A stretch of 14,377 nt of DNA, from the NCBI GenBank assembly GCA_902797555.1, contig CADBTM010000242.1:1-14377 (forward strand). Reading direction: 5' to 3'. Origin of the DNA: Oscillospiraceae bacterium (GTDB lineage Bacteria; Bacillota; Clostridia; Oscillospirales; Butyricicoccaceae). Positions 1 through 5,940 of this stretch are shown here, piece after piece; the stretch's first letter is position 1, and each line of letters opens with the position of its first letter. Below the pieces are notes generated by a model. The model was not told the origin of the DNA, made no database searches, and saw nothing but the letters and a program-made list of their open reading frames with translations. A program made the position numbers and the translations under genes.

Positions 1-576
1 CAGCCCTTCCTCGGAAAAGGAATCGTCCTGGGGACCCAATACAACGCGGATCGCATAGTCCGCTGCAGGAAACGCCGCTTTCCGTTCCGGAAGCCCCTTT
101 AGCCAGTATTGCGGATCACGAAAACCGAGCTGATCGTTTATTTGCAGTTTTCTTCCTTGAAAACCTCCGAAATGTGCGGACAGACAAGTACTTTGACTTT
201 CCATTACCTTTGGGATGTCCAAGCCTCCTGCAAAGCACAGATAGCCGCGAAAGCCTTCTATGGCGGCACCGCATTCCAGCAAGTCTCCGCTGTGCGCAAG
301 GTATGCATGGTTGCATTCGATGGGAGTTCCGTTCAGTTTTGCATCAAATTTTGCTCCGGCTATAGCAAAGATATTCGCCGAATCAAAGTGAACATTGGCG
401 CCGATTCCGGTCATCTCCAATGCGCCTTCCCCCATATCGTTCCCCACAAGGAGGTTTCCGACAGAAAGGGAGAATCCATCCATTGCTCCGCAAACCGGCA
501 CGCCAAACCGTTGATACCCTGTTCGACCGCAATCCTGAACTGTGGTGAGCATTCCGGGATGAAGTACGGTAATCAT
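1..576 (-). CDS. pxpC: 5-oxoprolinase subunit C (PxpC/KipA, biotin-dependent carboxyltransferase-like), 3' end missing
   Basis: PxpC is one part of the three-protein ATP-dependent 5-oxoprolinase PxpABC, a cytoplasmic enzyme that opens 5-oxoproline (pyroglutamate) to glutamate. Reading the minus strand from the ATG at 576 gives 192 uninterrupted codons to the window edge. The N-terminus, MITVLHPGMLTTVQDCGRTG followed by a YQRFGVP...GAMD stretch, is the family signature (consensus-like LTTVQDxGRxGYQ..GVP.xGAMD). Further in, SQST...FGGFQGRKLQ matches the family's S.ST...GGFxGR.L segment. Family members run to roughly 300-340 residues, so about a third or more lies outside the window. The start overlaps the pxpB stop as ATGA, implying translational coupling. 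The product was called KipA, an antagonist of KipI, in B. subtilis, but the pxpA-B-C context supports the oxoprolinase role here. Confidence 0.93.
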   Translation of the reverse strand, partial: MITVLHPGMLTTVQDCGRTGYQRFGVPVCGAMDGFSLSVGNLLVGNDMGEGALEMTGIGANVHFDSANIFAIAGAKFDAKLNGTPIECNHAYLAHSGDLLECGAAIEGFRGYLCFAGGLDIPKVMESQSTCLSAHFGGFQGRKLQINDQLGFRDPQYWLKGLPERKAAFPAADYAIRVVLGPQDDSFSEEGL

Positions 577-1265
577 GTGTCGCTCTCCTCCATTTCCCGA
601 AAAATGTTTTCCGAAATGGGGTAAAAGACAACAGAATCCCCTGCGCTCAAAAGAAATTGCGCCCCAGTCTCAGTAAAGTGAAACAGCTTTAATGGCGTTC
701 TGCCGATCAGCTGCCAGCCGCCGGGAGAAGCAAGCGGATAAATCCCTGTCTGTTTTCCGGCAATGCCCACCGATCCTGCCGGGATCTGCGTGCGGGGAGA
801 CTGCAGGCGGGGACAGGCGATCCGCTCATCCATTCCGCCCAGATAGGCAAATCCCGGAAGAAAGCCCAGCATATAGGTGAGATATGTCGTGCCGCTGTGC
901 AGCCGGATCACGTCTTCTTCCCGCATTCCTGCATGCTGAGCCACGGTTTGCAGATCGGGTCCGTATGTGCCGCCATAGCATACCGGGATCCGGACAAGCC
1001 TCCCCTCGAGGGCAGGCGTCTCAGCGGATGCAAAGAGTTCAAAGGCTTTCAGGCGGGAAACCATCTCCATGGGGCTGACAACGGCAGGATCAAAGTGCAC
1101 GCAGAGGGAATCGTAGGTGGGGACGAGCTCGGTCACCCCGGAGATGCACGCTTGTTCCAATGCGGAAAACAGGGCAAACACACGGCGGTGGATCTCCTCG
1201 GAAATCCCGTTGCCGACCTTTACAGTCAGAGCACTGTCCCCACAGGGATAGATGGGATAGTCCAT
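573..1265 (-). CDS. pxpB: 5-oxoprolinase subunit B (PxpB/KipI family)
   Basis: PxpB is the KipI-like partner of PxpC and works with PxpA in ATP-dependent cleavage of 5-oxoproline. The 230-residue protein carries the N-terminal YPCGDSALTV motif, the central GFLPGFAYLGGMDE segment, and the PRTQIPAGSVGIAG then QTGIYPLASPGGW signature followed by IGRTPLKLF, all typical of the family. Length is normal (about 220-240). Two adjacent starts are possible: a GTG at 1268 (overlapping the pxpA stop as GTGA) and the ATG at 1265 (TGATG overlap). The GGAG box in the end of pxpA lies 5 nt from the GTG and 8 nt from the ATG, so the ATG is preferred. Its stop overlaps the pxpC start. B. subtilis KipI inhibits the sporulation kinase KinA, but nothing here shows such a role. 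Confidence 0.93.
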   Translation of the reverse strand: MDYPIYPCGDSALTVKVGNGISEEIHRRVFALFSALEQACISGVTELVPTYDSLCVHFDPAVVSPMEMVSRLKAFELFASAETPALEGRLVRIPVCYGGTYGPDLQTVAQHAGMREEDVIRLHSGTTYLTYMLGFLPGFAYLGGMDERIACPRLQSPRTQIPAGSVGIAGKQTGIYPLASPGGWQLIGRTPLKLFHFTETGAQFLLSAGDSVVFYPISENIFREMEESDT

Positions 1266-2035
1266 CACACCAGCTCCTTCATGGGCTTGACTTCAACCTT
1301 GTTGTGCTCCAGAGCCTCGCGGATCTTCCGGACGCTTTCCAGAGCGGCGGCATTGTCTCCATGAACACAAACAGAGACACATCGCATTTTCAGCTCGCTT
1401 CCGTCAATGCAGGTCACGCTTCCCTGCTGTGCCATTTTGAGCACCCTTGCACAAGCAAGTTCCGCGTCATGGATGACAGCGCCCTCCCGTGTGCGGGGTA
1501 CAAGATTGCCGTCGGGCAGATAAGCTCTGTCCGCAAAAAACTCTGCGGCAAAGGGCAAGCCAATCTTTTCGGCCGCAGGACGGAATGCGCTGGAATAGGG
1601 GGCGAGAATGATGAGATTCGGGTCGATATCCCGCGCGGCTCGGCAAATCTCCGTGGCAAGGGATTGATCTTTACAGGCTTGATTATACAATGCCCCATGA
1701 GGTTTTACATGCTGTAATCTTCCTCCTGCTGCCCGGACAAAGGCCTGAAGGGCGCCGATCTGATACAGCACATAGGCATAGACCTCGCTGGGCTTGAGCA
1801 TCATCTCCCGGCGGCCAAAGCCCATCAGGTCGGGATAACCGGGATGGGCACCGATGCCGATCCCCTTTTCCATCGCCAGGGCAACTGTTTTTTCCATCAC
1901 CACAGGATCCCCTGCATGCCAGCCGCAGGCTACCGATGCGGAGGTGATATATTCCATCAGCTTTCCGTCGTTCCCGATGGTGTAAGCGCCAAAGCTCTCG
2001 CCAAGATCGCTGTTGATATCCATTGCGATTGCCAT
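1265..2035 (-). CDS. pxpA: 5-oxoprolinase subunit A (PxpA, LamB/YcsF family)
   Basis: PxpA is the LamB/YcsF-family subunit of the 5-oxoprolinase complex, which recycles or consumes pyroglutamate with ATP. Family motifs in order are DINSDLGES (residues 6-14), ACGWHAGDP (36-44), GAHPGYPDL...GFGRR (62-76) and VKPHGALYN (110-118), with a later FADRAY segment. These include the conserved Asp/His residues of the predicted active site. An in-frame ATG exists at 2050, but that codon lies within the sequence ATGGAGGG, whose GGAGG is the Shine-Dalgarno of the ATG at 2035 (8-nt spacer). The start is therefore 2035 and the protein is 256 residues, normal for the family. It is the first of three overlapping genes pxpA-B-C. 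A strong hairpin ends 6 nt before the ATGGAGGG, leaving no obvious space for its own promoter. Confidence 0.93.
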   Translation of the reverse strand: MAIAMDINSDLGESFGAYTIGNDGKLMEYITSASVACGWHAGDPVVMEKTVALAMEKGIGIGAHPGYPDLMGFGRREMMLKPSEVYAYVLYQIGALQAFVRAAGGRLQHVKPHGALYNQACKDQSLATEICRAARDIDPNLIILAPYSSAFRPAAEKIGLPFAAEFFADRAYLPDGNLVPRTREGAVIHDAELACARVLKMAQQGSVTCIDGSELKMRCVSVCVHGDNAAALESVRKIREALEHNKVEVKPMKELV

Positions 2036-2055
2036 TTGTTTTCCCTCCATGCGGA

Positions 2056-2084
2056 AAGATCATCGGTAAAAAACCGATGATCTT
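2056..2084 (-). promoter_or_regulatory. 12-bp perfect hairpin just upstream of the pxpA ribosome binding site
   Basis: Arms at 2056-2067 and 2073-2084 (AAGATCATCGGT and its exact complement) enclose a 5-nt loop, which is UUUUU in the minus-strand RNA. It lies between the stop of the coiled-coil gene (2106) and the pxpA Shine-Dalgarno (about 2045). After the minus-strand right arm only one further U follows before CCGC, so it lacks a proper U-tract and would be a poor intrinsic terminator on either strand. It may be a leaky terminator, an RNA-processing or stability element that separates expression of coaD from pxpABC, or an element affecting pxpA translation. The structure is seen in the sequence; the function is inference. 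Confidence 0.6.
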
Positions 2085-2105
2085 CTCTGTTTGTAAAATG
2101 TTGGT

Positions 2106-2585
2106 TCAGGCGTTCTTTTGCTGTTCCCGAATGGCCTGCTTAAACTGGCTGCGGGAAGTTTTGAGCTCGTTGAGCGATTGATCCAAAGCTTCTTCCGTGC
2201 GGCGCATGGCGTCCTCGCAATAGTCGCTGGCGGCACGCATGATCTCCTTGGAGCGGTTTTCCGCGGCAGCAATGATCTCGGCTGCCTTTGCCCGGGCATC
2301 CTGGGTGATCTCGTGGTCATTCACCTTTTGCTTGGCATAATCGTCGGCCTGTTTTTTCAGATTGTCATACTCTTTTTTGCCGGCGGCGATGATGTCGTTG
2401 CGCTTTTCCACGATCTCACGAGCCATTTTCAGATCGCTGGGCAGATTTGCACGGATCTCGTCCAGAAGATCGAGCACCTTATCCCGTTCCAGAATGCAGC
2501 GGTCATTGCCCAAGGGCATGGTAAAGGCATCCTCTACCATCTCATATAACGTGTTGATCAATTCGTCGATCTGTTGTGCTGCCAT
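2106..2585 (-). CDS. conserved coiled-coil protein of unknown function (V/F-ATPase subunit-like helix protein)
   Basis: The 159-residue soluble protein has no signal peptide or membrane segment. From about residue 28 onward it is almost entirely charged, alanine-rich helix with heptad character (for example KKEYDNLKKQADDYAKQK and ARAKAAEIIAAAENRSKEIM), so a long coiled coil is expected. Proteins of this kind next to coaD in Clostridia are often labelled 'ATPase' or 'V-type ATPase subunit H/E-like' purely because of the coiled-coil resemblance; no nucleotide-binding motif is present, so I assign no function. The helices also recall DivIVA-like or F-type b-subunit stalks. It starts 4 nt after coaD stops, with an AAGGAG box inside the coaD 3' end (10-nt spacer), and is clearly cotranscribed with coaD. 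A possible structural or cell-envelope role is only a guess. Confidence 0.85.
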   Translation of the reverse strand: MAAQQIDELINTLYEMVEDAFTMPLGNDRCILERDKVLDLLDEIRANLPSDLKMAREIVEKRNDIIAAGKKEYDNLKKQADDYAKQKVNDHEITQDARAKAAEIIAAAENRSKEIMRAASDYCEDAMRRTEEALDQSLNELKTSRSQFKQAIREQQKNA

Positions 2586-2589
2586 GGCT

Positions 2590-3072
2590 TTAACACTCCT
2601 TTTTTTCGTTTTGCAGCGCTGCCGCCACCATTGGTGTCACCAGCTGGGAAATATCTTCTCCGGCGTCAAAACACCGTTTTACTGCGGAGGAACTGAGGCT
2701 TTCCAGCCCTTTTGTCGCTGGCAGAAAAATCGTCTCGCACCCGTTTGTGTGGAGCTTGTTGTATTCCGCCATTTCAATCTCATAGTCCAGGTCCTGATTG
2801 CTGCGTACGCCGCGTACAATGGCGCAGACCTCTTTCTCCAGAGCGAGCTCGTACAGCATGCCGCTGTAGTGCCCTACCTCCACATTGGGAAGATGGGAAA
2901 AGGCATCCGCCATAAACACTACCCGCTGTTCCTCAGAAAAACGGTAGGTTTTTTCCGGATTGATGAAGGAAACTACAAGAATCCGATCAAACAGTTTAGC
3001 AGCCCGCTCCACCAGATCCACATGTCCGAGGGTCACGGGATCAAAACTGCCGGAAACCAGGGCGGTTTTCAC
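2590..3072 (-). CDS. coaD: phosphopantetheine adenylyltransferase
   Basis: CoaD transfers AMP from ATP to 4'-phosphopantetheine to give dephospho-CoA, the penultimate step of coenzyme A synthesis, in the cytoplasm. The 160-residue protein is of normal length for this hexameric nucleotidyltransferase. The N-terminal GSFDPVTLGH (residues 8-17) contains the T/HxGH-type nucleotide-binding motif with His17. RGVRSNQDLDYE (87-98) and the SLSSSAVK segment (125-132) are the family's substrate and ATP-binding motifs. The start codon is GTG at 3072, overlapping the rsmD stop as GTGA; no in-frame ATG precedes the glycine-rich motif. The rsmD-coaD pairing is the same as ylbH-ylbI in Bacillus. Confidence 0.97.
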   Translation of the reverse strand: MKTALVSGSFDPVTLGHVDLVERAAKLFDRILVVSFINPEKTYRFSEEQRVVFMADAFSHLPNVEVGHYSGMLYELALEKEVCAIVRGVRSNQDLDYEIEMAEYNKLHTNGCETIFLPATKGLESLSSSAVKRCFDAGEDISQLVTPMVAAALQNEKKEC

Positions 3073-3626
3073 GCTTCTTCACCGCCCTTCGTGATGGTCG
3101 TAATGTTGGAATGGCTGTAATGGTATTGCCGCAAAACGCGGTACGGCTGCGGAACGGTAATCAAGGTGTCCTCTTCCCCACTTTCACAGATTATTATACC
3201 ACCCTCTGCCAAAATGTCAATTCGACAAATGATCTCAAGCGCGCGATTTAACATTTCACCGCCGTAGGGAGGATCGAGAAAGATCAGACCGTAGGCGTTC
3301 TTTTTGGAACGCTCCAGAAACTGGAAGGAATCCCCCTTTACCAGACGGACTTCTTTCTCAAAACCGCAATTCCGGATGTTTCCCTCGATGATCCTCTGGG
3401 CCGCGCGATCCGATTCCACGATATCGCATCGGGCGGCGCCGCGGGAGATGGCCTCCAAGCCAAGCTGCCCGCTGCCTCCGAACAGATCGAGCACATTCCG
3501 TCCTTCGATGTCCCACTGAATGATGCTGAAAACGCTTTCCTTCACACGCTCGGTGGTAGGACGGGTGTGCATCCCGTCGGGGGTCTGCAGACGCTTTCCC
3601 TTTGCTCTTCCTGTAATGATCCTCAT
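3069..3626 (-). CDS. rsmD: 16S rRNA (guanine(966)-N2)-methyltransferase RsmD
   Basis: RsmD uses S-adenosylmethionine to methylate N2 of G966 in 16S rRNA on assembled or assembling 30S subunits. The protein has 185 residues, the usual size. It opens with MRIITGRAKGKRL, typical of the family, followed by RPTTERVKESVFSI. The SAM-binding motif I is VLDLFGGSGQLGLEAISRG (about residues 45-63), the acidic end of strand 2 is VESD, and the catalytic N6/N2-methyltransferase motif is DPPY (118-121). Its ATG overlaps the uvrC stop (ATGA) and its own stop overlaps the coaD GTG start, so three genes are translationally linked. Confidence 0.96.
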   Translation of the reverse strand: MRIITGRAKGKRLQTPDGMHTRPTTERVKESVFSIIQWDIEGRNVLDLFGGSGQLGLEAISRGAARCDIVESDRAAQRIIEGNIRNCGFEKEVRLVKGDSFQFLERSKKNAYGLIFLDPPYGGEMLNRALEIICRIDILAEGGIIICESGEEDTLITVPQPYRVLRQYHYSHSNITTITKGGEEA

Positions 3627-5446
3627 GCTTTCTTCTCCTTAAAACGCCGGTATACCTCTTCCGCAACCTGTGCGGGGAGAACCTCGCGCAGCTCTTCCAC
3701 GGTGGCATTGGAAATGGCGCGTACCGTGCCAAACCTTTTGAGCAGCTTTTTCTCACGCACCTCGCCCAAGCCGGGGATTCCGTCCAGCGAGGACTTTTTC
3801 ATCCGTTTTCCTCTCACGTCCCGCTGGAACGTGATGGCAAAGCGGTGGACTTCCTCCTGCAAGCGGCCGAGGAGGGCAAATACCGCCGGAGTGGCGGCGA
3901 TGCCAAACTCCTGTCCGTCGGCGGTGACAAGCGCTCGGGTGCGGTGGTGCTCGTCCTTGACCATGCCGTACAGCGGGACACGGACGTTTCTCTTGTCCAG
4001 CTCATTCTGTGCGGCTTTTGCCTGACCGATGCCGCCGTCGATCAAAAAGATATCGGGCAAGGGCAAAAAGCCCTCATCCCCGGACAATGCCCGATCCAGC
4101 CGACGGCCGATCACCTCGCTCAGCGAGCCGTAGTCGTCGCCGCCCTCTGCAGATTTGATCCGGAACTTGCGGTATGCGCTTTTCAGCGGCCTGCCGTTTT
4201 GAAACACCACCATAGAGGCAACCGGATCGGTGCCGCCCAGATGGGAAATATCGTAGGACTCCATGCGTGCAGGGACAGATTCCATCCCAAGCATTTCCTG
4301 CAGAAGCGTCAGGGTTTTTCCCGTGCGTTGCTCCAGATCCTCCGCCTCCGCCAGCTCCAGCATGGCATTGTCCAGCGCCAGCTGTACCTCTCTGCGCTTC
4401 TCTCCTTTTTGCGGAAGGAGAACGGTGCATTTTGACCCGCGCAATTCGGTAAGAAAGGCTTCCAGAGCCTCGCCGTTTTCCACCATGTGGGAAAGGCAGA
4501 CGTTTTTGGGTGCCCACCCCAGAGGCGCATAGTATTGCTCGGCAAAGCTTTCCAACGCATCGGAGGCGTCGCCCTCATCCAACCCGTCCAGCAGGATCCG
4601 GTTTCTGTCCACCAGTATGCCGCCCTTATAGGAAAGCCGCACGATGCAGGCGCGACTGCCGCGGAGGGCAAAGGCAATGGCATCGGTATCTGCGCCGCCG
4701 GTGACGATGGCGATACGGGATTGGCGCAGCTTTTGAATGGCGCGCACCCTGTCCCGCAATACGGCGGCCTGTTCAAAGTTCATCTCCTCGGCCTCGTGCT
4801 CCATCTGGGCAGTGAGCTGAGCTTCCAGCTCATCGCTTTTCCCTTCCAACACCTGAATGCACTGGCGGATCAGATCCTGATAGGCGTCCTCGCTGATCTT
4901 TCCCGTGCATACGCCGCAGCACTTTTTCATATCCAGCTGCAGACATGGCCGCTCCTTGCCGATATCCCGGGGAAAGCGTCGACTGCAGCTGGGAAGCAGA
5001 AAGGTCTCGGACAAAAGACGGATCGCCATGTTGGCCGTGCCTCGTCCGCCGTAGGGGCCGAAATACTTTGCGCCGTCCTTTTCCCTACGGTTGGTCACGT
5101 TCATCCGTGGATAGGGTACGTTTTCGATGCGGATGAAGGGATAGCCCTTGTCATCCTTCAAAAGGATGTTGTATTTGGGCTTGTACTTTTTGATGAGCGT
5201 ATTTTCCAGAAGAAGCGCGTCCAGCTCGGAGGCGGCAAAGATGGTCTCGAATGTGTCGATATTGGAGATCATCCTTCTGGTTTTGACCGTATGGGAGGAA
5301 AGATCGGCAAAATACTGGCTGACGCGATTGCGCAGCGCCTTTGCCTTGCCCACATAGATCACGTTGCCGTCCTTGTCGTGCATCAGATAGACGCCGGGCA
5401 AAAGCGGCAGGCGGTGCGCTTTTTCTTTCAGTTCGTCAAATGTCAT
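3623..5446 (-). CDS. uvrC: excinuclease ABC subunit C
   Basis: UvrC is the dual-incision nuclease of UvrABC nucleotide excision repair. The 607-residue protein has the full architecture. The N-terminal GIY-YIG domain (GVY at 18-20, YVG at 31-33, Arg39, and Glu81 in ALLLEN) makes the 3' cut. A four-cysteine set at 154, 168, 176 and 180 matches the spacing of the UvrC iron-sulfur cluster. A UVR motif rich in Glu (about 205-240) contacts UvrB. The C-terminal RNase H-like domain has YDISHLGG, FLIDGGIGQ and KDEHHRT, supplying the Asp/Asp/His residues of the 5' incision. Tandem helix-hairpin-helix motifs (IPGLGEVREKKLLKRFG) finish the protein. The start ATG follows a GGGAGG box. The HPr terminator ends only 17 nt upstream, so transcription probably enters from the HPr gene. 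Confidence 0.97.
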   Translation of the reverse strand: MTFDELKEKAHRLPLLPGVYLMHDKDGNVIYVGKAKALRNRVSQYFADLSSHTVKTRRMISNIDTFETIFAASELDALLLENTLIKKYKPKYNILLKDDKGYPFIRIENVPYPRMNVTNRREKDGAKYFGPYGGRGTANMAIRLLSETFLLPSCSRRFPRDIGKERPCLQLDMKKCCGVCTGKISEDAYQDLIRQCIQVLEGKSDELEAQLTAQMEHEAEEMNFEQAAVLRDRVRAIQKLRQSRIAIVTGGADTDAIAFALRGSRACIVRLSYKGGILVDRNRILLDGLDEGDASDALESFAEQYYAPLGWAPKNVCLSHMVENGEALEAFLTELRGSKCTVLLPQKGEKRREVQLALDNAMLELAEAEDLEQRTGKTLTLLQEMLGMESVPARMESYDISHLGGTDPVASMVVFQNGRPLKSAYRKFRIKSAEGGDDYGSLSEVIGRRLDRALSGDEGFLPLPDIFLIDGGIGQAKAAQNELDKRNVRVPLYGMVKDEHHRTRALVTADGQEFGIAATPAVFALLGRLQEEVHRFAITFQRDVRGKRMKKSSLDGIPGLGEVREKKLLKRFGTVRAISNATVEELREVLPAQVAEEVYRRFKEKKA

Positions 5447-5463
5447 CGTGCGCCTCCCATAGC

Positions 5464-5492
5464 AAAAATGCGTCCCGTTTGGCGGGACGCAT
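5464..5492 (-). terminator. Rho-independent terminator of the HPr-family gene
   Basis: A 10-bp GC-rich perfect stem (5468-5477 and 5483-5492, ATGCGTCCCG and complement) with a 5-nt loop is followed on the minus strand by a U run (plus-strand A's at 5464-5468). It starts 22 nt beyond the HPr stop codon. This is a good intrinsic terminator for transcription coming from 5778. It ends only 17 nt before the uvrC start codon. Confidence 0.88.
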
Positions 5493-5514
5493 CTGTTGTT
5501 CGCGCGTTTGTGTA

Positions 5515-5778
5515 TTATTCACCGAAATTACTCTCGATCAGCGCACAGAGCGCGTTCACGGCTTCTTCCTCATCAGGGCCTTCCGCAGAGATGATGATAT
5601 TGCTTCCCTTTGTAATTCCGAGCGATAAGACGCCCAGCAAACTCTTAGCGTTGACGCTGCGCTCGGCCTTTTCGACCATCAGCGTGCTGCGGTATTCATT
5701 CGCTTTCTGGATGAAGAAGGTCGCCGGCCTTGCATACAGACCAACCTGATTTGTGACGGTGATTTCTTTGGAAAACAT
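5515..5778 (-). CDS. HPr-family protein lacking His15 (Tyr15, Ser46 retained; Crh-like)
   Basis: HPr proteins carry phosphate from enzyme I at His15 in the sugar phosphotransferase system and, in Firmicutes, act with CcpA after HPrK phosphorylates Ser46. This 87-residue protein has the whole HPr fold (GLYARPATFFIQKAN; NAKSLLGVLSLGI; GPDEEEAVNAL), but the active-site motif GLHARPA reads GLYARPA. The codon at 5734-5736 is TAT, one C-to-T change from His CAT. Arg17, Pro18 and Ser46 are kept. That pattern matches Bacillus Crh, which has Gln15 and works only in regulation. The start is the ATG at 5778, 6 nt after GAGG; a TTG two codons upstream is in frame but has no suitable box, and the ATG start gives the standard HPr numbering. 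It has its own promoter and terminator. I infer loss of PTS transfer; regulation through Ser46 is plausible but unproven. Confidence 0.93.
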   Translation of the reverse strand: MFSKEITVTNQVGLYARPATFFIQKANEYRSTLMVEKAERSVNAKSLLGVLSLGITKGSNIIISAEGPDEEEAVNALCALIESNFGE

Positions 5779-5811
5779 AAGCAACCTCGCTTCCTTAACG
5801 TTTATACATTC

Positions 5812-5840
5812 ATCATAGCAGAAGGAACAGATTTTCGCAA
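5812..5840 (-). promoter_or_regulatory. Extended -10 promoter for the HPr-family gene
   Basis: On the minus strand, TTGCGA (5835-5840) and TATGAT (5812-5817) are separated by 17 nt, with TG one base before the -10 (TGCTATGAT), an extended -10 of the housekeeping sigma-A type. The predicted transcription start is near 5805, giving a leader of roughly 27 nt before the ATG at 5778. A TTGACA at 5852-5857 is too far from this -10 to be its partner. The remaining intergenic DNA between mutS2 and this gene (5785-5940, 156 bp) is AT-rich and shows no other clear element and no convincing cre operator. Confidence 0.72.
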
Positions 5841-5940
5841 TCTAAATTTTCTGTCAAAGTAAACAAAACCCCATGCCATTTCGACCGATCTGTATGAAAA
5901 TTCAGCAGAAATTTGCATAAGCACCAACCGTTGGAAGCAT

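Noticed and set aside
109..624. Plus-strand frame of 171 codons at the left end
   Set aside because: It lies opposite pxpC and the end of pxpB, which read as continuous family-matching proteins on the minus strand.
1266..1268. GTG as the pxpB start
   Set aside because: It is only 5 nt from the GGAG box, while the adjacent ATG at 1263-1265 has an 8-nt spacer; the ATG is preferred but the difference is one residue.
4487..5749. Plus-strand open frame of 420 codons opposite uvrC and the HPr gene
   Set aside because: It runs across uvrC, the HPr terminator and the HPr gene in antisense, with no plausible start site or domain.
5825..5857. Inverted ACAGA/TCTGT arms flanking the -35 of the HPr promoter, and a consensus TTGACA at 5852-5857
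   Set aside because: The arms are 5 bp and 18 nt apart, too weak to call an operator, and the TTGACA has no -10 at 16-18 nt.
5924..5934. Palindrome CCAACCGTTGG just after the mutS2 stop
   Set aside because: Arms are only 4-5 bp with a 1-3 nt centre and there is no T-run on the minus strand, so it does not qualify as a terminator; chance is likely.
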